Origin: Veillonella sp. DNF00869
GTDB taxonomy: Bacteria; Bacillota; Negativicutes; Veillonellales; Veillonellaceae
Assembly: GCF_001553345.1 (NCBI RefSeq)
Contig: NZ_KQ960749.1
Coordinates: 124,001 to 188,000 of the forward strand
Reading direction: 5' to 3'
Length of the DNA stretch: 64,000 bases
Shown: piece after piece, positions 1 through 9,208 of the stretch
How positions within the stretch are numbered: the stretch's first letter is position 1
Layout of the letters: each line of letters begins with the position of its first letter
Made by a program: the position numbers and the translations under genes
Notes under the pieces: generated by a model
Seen by the model: only the letters and a program-made list of their open reading frames with translations
Told to the model about the DNA's origin: nothing
The model's database searches: none

Positions 1-21
1 TGAAAAGTAATAAGTACACTC

Positions 22-615
22 TTACTTTGTAAAAGACACATTCATTTCATCTAAAGACTTTGTCAAGCTCGGAACATACACTTTCAAAAATAAATTCACC
101 TCTGGTAAATTCATATCCTGCAAACGTTTATAAATACTGTCATAGGCTGCATTAAACTCATCATTACCAGCAGCTTTTTCTGTGACGCATTTCATAAATG
201 CTGACATCGTATCTGCTGCTTTAATTAAGACTACATATTCATCAGAGCTACCTAATAAAGCTTCCTCATAGCACGGTTGAACCTCTTCTGGCAATGTGTG
301 CCACAAAGTTTCATTTGCCAACTGTTCTACTTCCCCATAGAGGGCGCGCAACTTAGGGTTAAAATATTTTACCGGTGTCGGCATATCTCCTGTAAAAACT
401 TCACTCACATCGTGATACATAGCCAATACCGCTAATCGGTTCACATCTACAGCCCCATCAAAATAGGTATTCCGTAACACGCCTAATTGGTGCGCAATCA
501 TAGCTGTTTCCAAACTATGGCCTTGTAAGTTTTCTACTTCTGTATTGCGCATTAAGCTCCAGCGCTGAATATATTTCATACGCTGCAATAGCGCAAAAAA
601 ATGACTCTCTTCCAT
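22..615 (-). CDS. yfbR: YfbR-like HD-domain 5'-deoxynucleotidase
   Basis: A 197-residue HD-superfamily phosphohydrolase very like E. coli YfbR, which dephosphorylates deoxynucleoside 5'-monophosphates in the cytosol. The N-terminus (SHFFALLQRMKYIQRWSLMRN) matches the E. coli protein closely. The metal-binding His33 (QGHSLETA), the His68-Asp69 doublet (YHDVSEV), Asp77 in TGDMPTPVKYF and Asp135 (KAADTMSAF) are all present, and the length is normal. GAGGAGGAG lies just upstream of the ATG. The gene is monocistronic and divergent from cbiZ. Motif agreement makes the family assignment firm; exact substrate preference is inferred from the family. Confidence 0.93.
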   Translation of the reverse strand: MEESHFFALLQRMKYIQRWSLMRNTEVENLQGHSLETAMIAHQLGVLRNTYFDGAVDVNRLAVLAMYHDVSEVFTGDMPTPVKYFNPKLRALYGEVEQLANETLWHTLPEEVQPCYEEALLGSSDEYVVLIKAADTMSAFMKCVTEKAAGNDEFNAAYDSIYKRLQDMNLPEVNLFLKVYVPSLTKSLDEMNVSFTK

Positions 616-717
616 GATAGACTCCTCCTCAATAATTATATAATCTATTATACTATCCTAGTTCTTTTTATGGTACTATAACTATATAAAATAACATGTT
701 ACTTACTAGGAGGATAT

Positions 718-1452
718 ATGCCCAATTACAATCAATACAAGGTTCCTACTACACTACGTAGTGGTGGCTACGTGGATATCCATAGTTCAGCCATTACCGT
801 GACCTATGATATGCCCTATTATGCCATCAGCACGAGCCCTTTCAACGGTGGCCTGCACCATGTCATGGCAGTACGCAATCAACAACTCACATTTTTCGTC
901 AACGATGAAAGTGAATTGCCTGGTGGGTCCACCTCTGCCTATTTAGCAAAAGAGTGCGTTCAATTAGACTTACCCATCCATTTCTGTACCGCTTTACTAA
1001 CCACTGCCTCTATGAATCGTCACGCCTATGTCTGTCAGTCAGAGGGTTCCATTATCATAGAAGTAATCGCTACAGCGGGGGTTGAAAAAACAGCTCATCG
1101 AGCTGGTGATGGGTATACCTACTATGAAAAAGATGGAGTTTTTCACGCTGGAGGCACCATCAATCTCTTAGTCTTTACTAATTGTGCACTTACTGATGGA
1201 GCACTTACAAAATCACTTCTCACAATTACCGAAGCCAAAACAGTGGCACTTCAATCTATAGGAATCACTAGCGTTCTATCTAATCAGCCTGCCACTGGTA
1301 CATCCACAGATGGCGTCATCATGACCATCGACCCAAACGGAGAGCTTCTGACAGATACAGGAACCTTCTCCCAATTTGGTGACACCTTAGCTAAAGCCGT
1401 GCGAAGTGCTATAGAAAAAGCATTAGAAAACACAGCTACCTTGGATCTATAA
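718..1452 (+). CDS. cbiZ: Adenosylcobinamide amidohydrolase (CbiZ family)
   Basis: A 244-residue protein of the CbiZ family, which cleaves the aminopropanol-nucleotide loop side of adenosylpseudocobalamin/cobinamide to give adenosylcobyric acid for corrinoid remodelling. The recognisable part is the C-terminal half: EAKTVALQSIGITS, followed by the glycine/threonine-rich ATGTSTDGVIMT segment (family pattern ATGTGTD) and an alanine-rich final helix. A strong AGGAGGATAT site precedes the ATG. No signal peptide, so it is cytosolic. No other cobalamin gene lies nearby, so a role in corrinoid salvage is inferred from the family only. No cobalamin riboswitch was recognised in the ~100 bp upstream. 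Confidence 0.8.
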   Translation: MPNYNQYKVPTTLRSGGYVDIHSSAITVTYDMPYYAISTSPFNGGLHHVMAVRNQQLTFFVNDESELPGGSTSAYLAKECVQLDLPIHFCTALLTTASMNRHAYVCQSEGSIIIEVIATAGVEKTAHRAGDGYTYYEKDGVFHAGGTINLLVFTNCALTDGALTKSLLTITEAKTVALQSIGITSVLSNQPATGTSTDGVIMTIDPNGELLTDTGTFSQFGDTLAKAVRSAIEKALENTATLDL

Positions 1453-1523
1453 ATATACGGGCTTTTTGCTACCATTTCATTAACCTAGACCTCTATAGAA
1501 TGCATAGCAGAACAAGAGATGCC

Positions 1524-2501
1524 TTAATAGAGTGCAAATAAGCTCTCTAAATCTTCTCGACTTCGTTCTTGTTGTAAAGCCAACATCAAAAGAATTCTAG
1601 CTTTCACAGGTGACAAGGAATCGCTAACGATAAAGCCTTCTTTTACATCTGATGAATTACTGGACACAATACCATTTCCAATGCGAGATGATCGTACTTT
1701 GGGAATGGTAATTTTTTTGAGCGTATCTCGTACAGCCTGTGGCAATGTGCCATGCCCAAAACCACCCACAATTAACCCTTGTGATCGACTTGCTACCATA
1801 GTTAGTATTTCTGTATCCATACCTCCATAGAGATTCACAATTCCCACTTGTGGCAATTCCACTTCCTCACGCAAAATAAATTCGCTGTCACTTGTATGCT
1901 TACGACACGGAGTATAGTAAAAATAAGCCTTTCCATTTTGTATGCACCCCATATGACCTAATTGGGCATTTCCAAAGGTAGCCACATCGGTGGTATGTAA
2001 CTTTGCTACCTCTCTACCGCTATCAATGTATCCATTCATCACCACAAGAACACCTTGGTGAATAGCACTTTCACTGCGCGCCACTTGCACTGCTTGCAGC
2101 AAATTCACCGGACCATCAGCACTAAGTGCTGTTGCAGGACGCATGGAACCAGTCATCACAACCGGTTTCTTCGTATGTACTGTCAATTGCAAGAAATACG
2201 CAGTTTCCTCCATCGTATCTGTGCCGTGGGTAATAACAATACCACCTATATCATCTCGCTCAGCCACTTCATTCACAAGTAATGCTAACCGTACCCAACG
2301 ATAAGGGCTCATTTCAGAACTATCTATATTAGAGAATTGCACACTTTCAAAAGGACCATACTCATTCAAGGCAGGCACAGCCTGCATCAAATCATCTATA
2401 CCAATCGATCCCGCTCTATATTCCGTTAATGCACTAGACCCATTTCCTGTACCTGCAATGGTACCTCCTGTGCCTATAATCATAATCTTTGTATCCTTCA
2501 T
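1524..2501 (-). CDS. L-asparaginase (asparaginase/glutaminase family)
   Basis: A 325-residue protein with both active-site blocks of bacterial asparaginases: GTGGTIAGTG near residue 10 (nucleophilic Thr) and the second triad block THGTDTMEETAYFL near residues 90-103. It converts L-asparagine to aspartate and ammonia. There is no N-terminal signal peptide, so it looks cytosolic, although the GTGGTIAGTG and MDTEILTM blocks also occur in secreted type II enzymes. AAAGGAGGTTATCAC precedes the ATG. Monocistronic, convergent with cbiZ. The family is secure; type I versus type II, and hence ansA versus ansB, cannot be settled here. Confidence 0.9.
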   Translation of the reverse strand: MKDTKIMIIGTGGTIAGTGNGSSALTEYRAGSIGIDDLMQAVPALNEYGPFESVQFSNIDSSEMSPYRWVRLALLVNEVAERDDIGGIVITHGTDTMEETAYFLQLTVHTKKPVVMTGSMRPATALSADGPVNLLQAVQVARSESAIHQGVLVVMNGYIDSGREVAKLHTTDVATFGNAQLGHMGCIQNGKAYFYYTPCRKHTSDSEFILREEVELPQVGIVNLYGGMDTEILTMVASRSQGLIVGGFGHGTLPQAVRDTLKKITIPKVRSSRIGNGIVSSNSSDVKEGFIVSDSLSPVKARILLMLALQQERSREDLESLFALY

Positions 2502-2668
2502 GTGATAACCTCCTTTGAAATCACTATTCTTATTATAGCATTCCTTGGCATACCATTGACATAGACTTTCATCATAAAAGAATCGTTTATTCTTATATTG
2601 ACCCCTTACGGCTAATAGAGTATAGTTATTTTATTGAATATTTCATCCATCCTAAGAAAGGGTTTATT

Positions 2669-4114
2669 ATGACACATACTAACTATACAACTAATGTATT
2701 ACACTGGTTCCGTGAAATCAGTCAAATCCCTCGTGAATCTGGCAATGAGCAGGGTATTAGCGATTTTCTAATGCAATTTGCCAAAGATAGAGGTTTAGAA
2801 GCAGAACAAGACGAAGAATTAAATGTCATCATTCGTGCTAATGCAACTGCTGGCTATGAAAATCATCCATCCATCATTTTACAAGGTCATATCGATATGG
2901 TGGCAGAAAAATCTGACACATCCACTCACGATTTTTCCAAGGACCCCATCGAGCTGATTGAAGAAGGTGAATGGTTGCACGCCAACGAAACTACTCTAGG
3001 TGCCGATAATGGCATCGCTGTGGCGATGGCACTGGCCGTGCTAGATGATCCAACCATCCCGCATGGACCTTTAGAATGCCTATTTACCACTAATGAAGAA
3101 ACAGGTATGAATGGTGCCATGGCTGTGAAAGGCGACCGCTTACACGGACAATATTTGCTCAATATCGATACAGAACAAGAACATGAGTTTATTGTAGCCT
3201 GTGCTGGGGGCTGTCGTTTGGACCTTACCTTACCAACGAATGCTGTACCAACACCAGCTAGATTAACTGCTTTGAAAGTCTCCGTAGATGGACTTCATGG
3301 TGGTCACTCCGGCATTGAAATTGGTGAACAACTTGGTAATGCTGTGACAATCCTAGCTCGCTTATTAGTGGAAGCACAACAAGAATCCCCTATTTCTTTA
3401 AGCCATTTTACAGGTGGTTCTAAACATAATGCGATTCCTCGCTTTGCAGAGGCAACTATTCTTTGCCAACCTTCTGATGCAGATGCATTACAAGCTCATA
3501 TTCAAGGCAACGCTGAGATCATTCGTCACGAATTATCTCCACAAGATCCAAATCTACAAGTGAAAGTCACTCCTTGTGACACACCTGCTACAATCTATAG
3601 TGATGCACAAGCACACACCTTCTTGCAATTCTTATACTTAGCACCTCATGGTGTATTTGGTATGAGTAAAAAGTTAGAGGGCTTAGTAGATACCAGCAAC
3701 AATATCGCTATCGTAGAAGATAATGACACACAATTAGATATTCTTATCTCCGTACGTAGCTTGACTATGAGTCAACTAGCATACCTACGTGACCGCATCA
3801 TGACATTGGCAAAAGCACATGGCTTCACGGCTTCCGAGCAAGGTCATTACCCAGCTTGGGAATACGAACGTGGTAGCCGTTTAGAAGAACAAGCGATTGC
3901 TCTATACAAAGAGGTAATCGGTGTAGAACCTCACGTAACAGCCGTACATGCAGGCCTTGAATGTGGCTTATTAAAAGCACAATTACCGAATACACAAATG
4001 ATTAGCTTTGGTCCTACTATCTTAGGTGCTCATACTCCAAAAGAACGGTTACACTTGCCAGCAGTAGATACAGTATCTAAATTCTTATTAACCTTATTAG
4101 AAAAATTACAATAA
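2669..4114 (+). CDS. pepD: Aminoacyl-histidine dipeptidase PepD (Xaa-His dipeptidase)
   Basis: A 481-residue M20-family zinc dipeptidase, the usual PepD length. The metal and catalytic residues are visible: His74 and Asp76 (GHIDMVAEK), Asp113 (LGADNGIAVAM), the Glu143-Glu144 pair (NEETGMNGA), Asp172 (NIDTEQ) and a C-terminal His in GAHTPKERL. The middle lid domain contains LHGGHSGIEIG. The enzyme hydrolyses dipeptides such as carnosine and Xaa-His in the cytosol, feeding amino-acid catabolism. AAGAAAGGG lies 8 nt before the ATG. It is convergent with the methyltransferase-like gene and shares a bidirectional hairpin with it. Confidence 0.95.
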   Translation: MTHTNYTTNVLHWFREISQIPRESGNEQGISDFLMQFAKDRGLEAEQDEELNVIIRANATAGYENHPSIILQGHIDMVAEKSDTSTHDFSKDPIELIEEGEWLHANETTLGADNGIAVAMALAVLDDPTIPHGPLECLFTTNEETGMNGAMAVKGDRLHGQYLLNIDTEQEHEFIVACAGGCRLDLTLPTNAVPTPARLTALKVSVDGLHGGHSGIEIGEQLGNAVTILARLLVEAQQESPISLSHFTGGSKHNAIPRFAEATILCQPSDADALQAHIQGNAEIIRHELSPQDPNLQVKVTPCDTPATIYSDAQAHTFLQFLYLAPHGVFGMSKKLEGLVDTSNNIAIVEDNDTQLDILISVRSLTMSQLAYLRDRIMTLAKAHGFTASEQGHYPAWEYERGSRLEEQAIALYKEVIGVEPHVTAVHAGLECGLLKAQLPNTQMISFGPTILGAHTPKERLHLPAVDTVSKFLLTLLEKLQ

Positions 4115-4124
4115 CATAATCAAT

Positions 4125-4174
4125 AAAAGAGCTGTACTCACATGTCAATTAGACATGCTAGTACAGCTCTTTTT
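4125..4174. terminator. Bidirectional terminator between pepD and the methyltransferase gene
   Basis: A 14-bp perfect stem (AAAAGAGCTGTACT and its complement) with a 21-nt loop and T/A runs on both sides, so it can end both convergent transcripts. Confidence 0.92.
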
Positions 4175-4217
4175 ATAATCATCTTGCTTCCACTACCTAA
4201 GCTATCTGCCAATAGTT

Positions 4218-5789
4218 CTAGTTATTACGCAAGAAACCAAGTTGACCTAAATCATCTAATGTACTATCTACCACAGTATGGCCTTGTAACGGCACTACTT
4301 CACCAGATGGTTTCGTTTCATCTACTTTCAAAATTTTATCCGCTACTTTGTAAAGTTCTTCCAACGTTTTAGGTGTTTCCAATTCTTTCATCATCAGTAC
4401 ATGGGCGGAGTTAAAGCCTGTAATGCTGTCGTTGTATAAGTCGGAGATATTGATGAACTTATGGCCGCCTCTATCCACAACAGTTTGTACATAATTAGCC
4501 ATCTCTTTTGGCACTGTGGACATACCTTCTTGGAATGTATTGATGTCTTTTTTCTCCGTCACAGGTACAATGAATCCACATAACAAGAAACGAATAAGCA
4601 TACTGTATAATTCTATTTCATTGTATTCTGCACCATTCTGCAATCGTTCCAGTTCTGCTTTACAATCTGTGACATTAAAGAATTCTCCTTTTCGGCATTG
4701 ATTTACAACGGCTTGCTCTATAGCATTGTCAGTATCCTTCAACTCTTTACCTTTATTAACCATACCAAAATACAAAGAATCTAAAGTTTCAATTAAAAAC
4801 TCTTCATTATGGCGTAGTAAATGAGCTTGCGACTCATGGCATAATAGGGAACGACGGAATTGTGTATCATAATAAAAATCTAGAATTTGTTCCTTTGTAT
4901 TCCAATCTCCACCTGACATAGTATTAATTAATTTTCTGCGTTCTTGTTTCATCCAAGTAATCGCCGACAATTGGAAATCTGTATCCGCTACATATACCAT
5001 GTTATAGTTTTTAGATCTCTTAATGAAATCACTCACATATACCGGATCATTGATAGGTTCTAAATATTCATGAGCAATATAGTAGGTTTTATGATTCAAT
5101 GCTGAATCAAAGCTATTTGTTTTCCACTCCAAGGTAGGAACAATATCTTTAGACTCTTTAATAAGCTCATTCATATGATATACAAAGGAAATTCCTTTTT
5201 CTGTACGTTCTAATAAATCCATACCTTGATCATTTTGTGTGGCAAACATCATCATTTCACGAACTTGGTTCAATCGATGCCAACCTGGGTATACATTATA
5301 AGAAATATAGGCTACCCCACGTTCGGACAAGTTTACATTACAGATTTCTAAAATTTTATCTTTTACCACATCTGGCACCCAAGACCAAATCCCATGAACG
5401 ATAATATAATCAAAGGTTCCAAAGTCTTTGTCAATTTTTAGAATATCTTGTTCTACTAATTTTACATTTTTTAACTCCATAGCGTTGATGATTTCGTTAC
5501 CAATTTCAATTTGAGATTCGCTAAGATCCACCCCTACAAAAGTAGCCCCTTGGTGATACACAGCCTGCCCAATGATATTCCCACCCATAGAACAACCTAG
5601 TTCTAACACACGAGCCTCTTTAGCTGGAACTGGATTTAACCCCCACAATTTTGCCTTTGCTTCTAAACTGTTAATAGAGGTAACCCCAAAAGATTTAGAC
5701 GGATACACTAATTCATTATAGGAATTTTTTAAGTGTTCGATTACCTCTGTTTCTTCTTTTGTAATCGATGTATTTTGGTTTAACTTCAT
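4218..5789 (-). CDS. SAM-dependent methyltransferase with regulatory domain, protein-lysine methyltransferase-like
   Basis: A 523-residue protein. Residues ~55-190 are a class I SAM-binding fold: motif I VLELGCSMGGN, acidic loop VGVDLSESQIE, motif FDYIIVHGIWSWVP. This is followed by a middle region (~220-330) of the methyltransferase-regulatory type and a C-terminal winged-helix-like part with repeated short helices. That order is the one known from the rickettsial PKMT enzymes that methylate lysines of the outer-membrane protein OmpB. No signal peptide. AGAGAGGAAT precedes the ATG. The DNA stands alone as a single-gene unit. The methyltransferase fold is clear; lysine methylation of a surface protein is an inference from domain order. 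Confidence 0.78.
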   Translation of the reverse strand: MKLNQNTSITKEETEVIEHLKNSYNELVYPSKSFGVTSINSLEAKAKLWGLNPVPAKEARVLELGCSMGGNIIGQAVYHQGATFVGVDLSESQIEIGNEIINAMELKNVKLVEQDILKIDKDFGTFDYIIVHGIWSWVPDVVKDKILEICNVNLSERGVAYISYNVYPGWHRLNQVREMMMFATQNDQGMDLLERTEKGISFVYHMNELIKESKDIVPTLEWKTNSFDSALNHKTYYIAHEYLEPINDPVYVSDFIKRSKNYNMVYVADTDFQLSAITWMKQERRKLINTMSGGDWNTKEQILDFYYDTQFRRSLLCHESQAHLLRHNEEFLIETLDSLYFGMVNKGKELKDTDNAIEQAVVNQCRKGEFFNVTDCKAELERLQNGAEYNEIELYSMLIRFLLCGFIVPVTEKKDINTFQEGMSTVPKEMANYVQTVVDRGGHKFINISDLYNDSITGFNSAHVLMMKELETPKTLEELYKVADKILKVDETKPSGEVVPLQGHTVVDSTLDDLGQLGFLRNN

Positions 5790-6031
5790 TTATAATTCCT
5801 CTCTTATATTTTCTACATAGAACAATCTAATCTATAAGGTCATAACATTTCTTATATTCAATGTAATCAATTTAATTATAGCAAAGTATCCTAATTTTTG
5901 CGAATATTCTATGGACTTAGTTTATGATACCTCGCATTCATTATCCATGCTATGATGACTACTAACACAGGTACTAAGTATCCTATACATAATACTACTT
6001 AGCTATTAAAACTCTATCCATAGAAGCAAAA

Positions 6032-6062
6032 AATACCTAACCCAAAACTTAGGTTAGGTATT
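6032..6062 (-). terminator. Terminator downstream of the PepSY gene
   Basis: An 11-bp perfect stem AATACCTAACC/GGTTAGGTATT with an 9-nt loop. On the minus strand it is followed by a run of T (plus strand AGCAAAAAAT), so it ends transcripts coming from 6629. Confidence 0.85.
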
Positions 6063-6111
6063 CTTAATGCATCCAATGATATTCTATATCATAAGAATCT
6101 GTCACTAGGTA

Positions 6112-6205
6112 TTATTCTGCAATTTGTACTGGCACAACAGTAGTCGCTTGCAATACATTGCCTACTCGTTTCGGTACCACAGTGTTAAAGACTATCGTAT
6201 TTAAA
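6112..6205 (-). other. Open frame without start codon, possible gene remnant
   Basis: Between the PepSY stop codon and its terminator there is an open minus-strand frame of about 30 codons ending in a TAA at 6112-6114. It reads FNTVVPKRVGNVLQATTVV then PVQIAE. It has no ATG and no ribosome binding site. It looks protein-like in composition but I do not recognise it. It could be the decayed tail of a gene or chance. The remainder of the 426-bp gap (5790-6215) is AT-rich and shows only the terminator. Confidence 0.3.
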
Positions 6206-6215
6206 ATAAAAACTA

Positions 6216-6629
6216 TTAATGCCCTTCTTTAACTTGGAAGATCTCCCCAGTAACAGCGTCGATTTTAATTTCTACTTCCCGTGTTAAGGTTTCCCCATCG
6301 ATTTCATAATGAGCACGACCATGATCTGTATCGAACTTGACTTTTTCAATTCGATAGTCAGGGTATGCTGTTTTGAAGATTTCCATCGCTTTTTCTTGCG
6401 TAATTTGTACTTGTTGCTGCGTTGCTTGTGGCGCTACAGCTCCAGTTTGTTGTACAGCGTTACTTGTCGTTCCTGCTGGTGTCCCATTCACCACTGGCGT
6501 TACTTGGACTGACCCTTTTACAGCTGGAATGGCACGTGTATACTGTTCACGATCGTGATACCAGAACCACCCCATTGCACAACCTGTCACGATTACGCCT
6601 ACTAAAAAAGAAATAATGCTTCGTTTCAT
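6216..6629 (-). CDS. PepSY-domain lipoprotein
   Basis: A 137-residue protein. Residues 1-16 are hydrophobic with a VTGC lipobox at Cys17, so it is probably a lipoprotein (alternatively a single membrane anchor). Residues ~50-75 are a Gln/Thr/Ala-rich linker. Residues ~76-135 form one PepSY unit: EKAMEIFKTAYPDYRIEKVKFD, then HYEIDGETLTREVEIKIDAVTGEI. PepSY units bind peptides or act as propeptide-like inhibitors at the cell surface. The ATG is preceded by AAGGAGACAT. A short palindrome GGCGATCGCC lies 50 bp upstream. The substrate is unknown; the domain call is good. Confidence 0.82.
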   Translation of the reverse strand: MKRSIISFLVGVIVTGCAMGWFWYHDREQYTRAIPAVKGSVQVTPVVNGTPAGTTSNAVQQTGAVAPQATQQQVQITQEKAMEIFKTAYPDYRIEKVKFDTDHGRAHYEIDGETLTREVEIKIDAVTGEIFQVKEGH

Positions 6630-6942
6630 ACTATGTCTCCTTACTCAAATTTCACATTCTTAATACTCACATAGAAATTGGCGATCGCCTATACTAGATT
6701 TGCATAGTACATTAGTATAATATGTCTGCATAATACATCTACACAGTATATCTATATATTTCTATATAGTTCATAGAAATATAGTATCATACCTCTATTT
6801 CTGTGGGCAAGGGGGTAAATCCAAACTTCACCAAACTTTTAAATTACTCCTCTTATACTACCCATCATTACAACATCTAGAAATCGCAAAACATTATGTC
6901 TCTATATTAGCATTCTATAGCATCAAAATTCTGATTGAACCC

Positions 6943-7830
6943 TCACAGTACATTATAGATTTTATAATGTCCTAACACTTGCAAGTAATTGGACAGTTCT
7001 CGCACTTCTGTTAAAGCTTGTTGTACTACTTCTTCACGGCCTTCCCCTTCTATATCAATGTAGAAAAAGTACTCCCACGGCGTGTGCATACATGGTCGTG
7101 ACTTGATATTCACCATGTTCAGCTGATGATCTTCAAAGACTCGTAATACTTTCACCAGTGCTCCTGGAGTATTCGGTGTTTGTACAATGATACTTAACTT
7201 ATGGGCATCATGAATCACTACATCCTTGTGGGTAATAATGAAGAATCGTGTAAAGTTTTCCTTGAAGTTCGCAATGTCTGGCGCCAATAATGTGAGTCCA
7301 TATAGTTCTTTAGCGGATGCATTGGCAATGCATGCTTTCGTGATATCCTGGGTATCGCTTACATATTTCGCACTCATAGCGGTATTGTTCATAGGACCTA
7401 GTTGCCACGAACTGTGTGTCGCCAAAAATTGTGAACACTGCATGAGTGCTTGCTCGTGGGAGTACACTTCTTGAATCGTGTCAAGGCTAGCCCCCGGTAT
7501 CCCCAACAAACTATGGCTAATACGATGTCGTACTTCTCCTACGATGTGGATATTCTTATCCTTGATTAAATCCGTACTATCTCGCACTTCTCCAACAATG
7601 GAGTTTTCAATAGGCAATATAGCATAATCGATGCGCCCTTCGTGAACAGCCTGTACGAGCTCACGATGACTTTGACAGCGCTCAATCCGTTGTCCTTCCA
7701 CGGATCCGCCTTTTTCTATATATTTTGAAAGTACATTCTGTAACACTTCATAAGCATAAGCCCCAGGTACACCTGTATAGCCTAGCACAGAGTGTGCCAA
7801 CTGTAGATCTGTAACTCGTTCATCTGACAT
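6943..7830 (-). CDS. pheA: Prephenate dehydratase
   Basis: A monofunctional prephenate dehydratase of about 295 residues: periplasmic-binding-protein-like catalytic domain (residues ~10-195) with the substrate-site segments GVPGAYAYE, ILPIENSIVGEV and ENFTRFFII (TRF motif), followed by an ACT domain (~205-290) with TPGALVKVLRVFEDH and the NIKSRP phenylalanine-binding motif (ESRP in relatives). It converts prephenate to phenylpyruvate in phenylalanine synthesis and is normally feedback inhibited through the ACT domain. A longer in-frame start exists at 7887, but AGGAGGAGTTACT lies directly before the ATG at 7830, which is chosen. Monocistronic. Confidence 0.94.
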   Translation of the reverse strand: MSDERVTDLQLAHSVLGYTGVPGAYAYEVLQNVLSKYIEKGGSVEGQRIERCQSHRELVQAVHEGRIDYAILPIENSIVGEVRDSTDLIKDKNIHIVGEVRHRISHSLLGIPGASLDTIQEVYSHEQALMQCSQFLATHSSWQLGPMNNTAMSAKYVSDTQDITKACIANASAKELYGLTLLAPDIANFKENFTRFFIITHKDVVIHDAHKLSIIVQTPNTPGALVKVLRVFEDHQLNMVNIKSRPCMHTPWEYFFYIDIEGEGREEVVQQALTEVRELSNYLQVLGHYKIYNVL

Positions 7831-8040
7831 AGTAACTCCTCCTACATTCCGTTCCCAACACTGACATATGTACACTATTATACACAAAAGTACATGAAAC
7901 CTTAACTAGTATATATATTTCTTGTGAGATAGGTCTGTACAGACCTTCCTCTTTTCCCTAAAATTATACATAGCTACTTTTCTCTAGTTCCCTCATAGCG
8001 CCCCTAGGCGATGTTAGTGGTATCTATACAACAATATATG

Positions 8041-8113
8041 AAAAAAGCGCGGCATGCTCCGGAGCAAACTTAACGATCGTATCAGTTTGTGGAGGAGTGT
8101 GCCGCGATTTTTT
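8041..8113 (-). terminator. Terminator of the leu operon (hairpin family member Y)
   Basis: A long imperfect stem: AAAAAAGCGCGGCATGCTCC on the left and GGAGGAGTGTGCCGCGATTT on the right. An inner CAAAC/GTTTG stem closes a 15-nt loop. A/T runs on both sides. It lies 18 bp after the leuB stop. Its inner part resembles two other terminators in this window (19157 and 47043). Confidence 0.88.
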
Positions 8114-8130
8114 ATATCCTATATAATGCT

Positions 8131-9204
8131 TTACCCTAAGTGCGCTATGACAGCATCAGTCATGCCTTGAGTATTCACTTTCGTAAATCCTTCACGGTAC
8201 ATATCTCCTGTACGGTAGCCCGCATCAAGAACAGCTGTCACCGCTTCTTCAATGGAGTCTGCTACTGCTGGCAAGTCCAAGGAGTAACGACACATCATAG
8301 TAGCAGACAAGATTGTTCCTAGTGGATTAGCAATGCCTTGTCCTGCAATATCTGGTGCCGATCCATGGATTGGTTCATACAAAGAAGTACCTGTACCGAT
8401 GGAGGCAGATGGCAACAAGCCAAGGGATCCAGAGATAACAGCCCCTTCATCGCTCAAGATATCTCCAAATAAGTTCGTTGTCACTAGTACATCAAATTGA
8501 CCTGGGTTTGTTACCAATTGCATGGCTGTGTTATCTACATAGTAGTAATCCATATTGATGTCTGGATTCGCTTCTGCTTTTTCTTTTGCAATTTTTCTCC
8601 ATAAACGAGAAGACGCCAATACATTAGCTTTGTCTACACTCACCACTTTGCCAGAACGTTTACGTGCCGTTTCTACTGCTACGTCCATGATGCGTTCCAC
8701 TTCATAACGAGCATAAGTCTCTTTGTCCCAAGCAAATTCTGTTGGGCCTTCTCCTTGTGCTTCTTCCCGTTCCCCAAAGTAGATTCCGCCTGTTAATTCA
8801 CGAACGATAACGAAATCAACGTTTTCTACCAATTCTGGTTTCAACGGAGAAAATTCACGCAATGCTGGATAGATTTTCACTGGACGTAAGTTACAGAACA
8901 AGCCCAATGCTTTGCGCAAACCAAGGATGGCTTTTTCAGGGCGGATGGATGGATCTACATCATCCCATTTAGGGCCGCCTACAGCACCTAATAATACAGC
9001 ATCTGCTGCTTGGCATGCATCGATAGTATCTTGTGGCAATGGCTCACCAAAAGCATCGATAGCCGCACCACCTGCTTTTTTCTCAATCCAGTTTGCTGTT
9101 ACACCAGCTTTGGCAAAAGCTGCGTCCACCACAGCACGCGCCGAATTTGTTATTTCTTCCCCAATGCCGTCACCAGCAATTAGGACAATTTGTTTTTCAC
9201 TCAT
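8131..9204 (-). CDS. leuB: 3-isopropylmalate dehydrogenase
   Basis: About 357 residues, the usual LeuB size. It catalyses NAD-dependent oxidative decarboxylation of 3-isopropylmalate in leucine synthesis. Visible family blocks: IVLIAGDGIGEEIT at the N-terminus, the substrate-binding arginines in LRKALGLFCNLRPVK, VRELTGGIYFGE, the metal-site aspartates in NLFGDILSDEGAVISGSLGLLPSAS, and the NAD-binding EPIHGSAPDIAGQGIANP. The ATG at 9204 is 6 nt from AGGAGT, better spaced than the adjacent ATG at 9207 or the longer frame from 9231 that would run into leuD. Last gene of leuACDB. Confidence 0.96.
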   Translation of the reverse strand: MSEKQIVLIAGDGIGEEITNSARAVVDAAFAKAGVTANWIEKKAGGAAIDAFGEPLPQDTIDACQAADAVLLGAVGGPKWDDVDPSIRPEKAILGLRKALGLFCNLRPVKIYPALREFSPLKPELVENVDFVIVRELTGGIYFGEREEAQGEGPTEFAWDKETYARYEVERIMDVAVETARKRSGKVVSVDKANVLASSRLWRKIAKEKAEANPDINMDYYYVDNTAMQLVTNPGQFDVLVTTNLFGDILSDEGAVISGSLGLLPSASIGTGTSLYEPIHGSAPDIAGQGIANPLGTILSATMMCRYSLDLPAVADSIEEAVTAVLDAGYRTGDMYREGFTKVNTQGMTDAVIAHLG

Positions 9205-9208
9205 CATA

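Noticed and set aside
6680..6689. GGCGATCGCC palindrome upstream of the PepSY gene
   Set aside because: A single short palindrome with no second copy or promoter element; could be chance or a methylation site.
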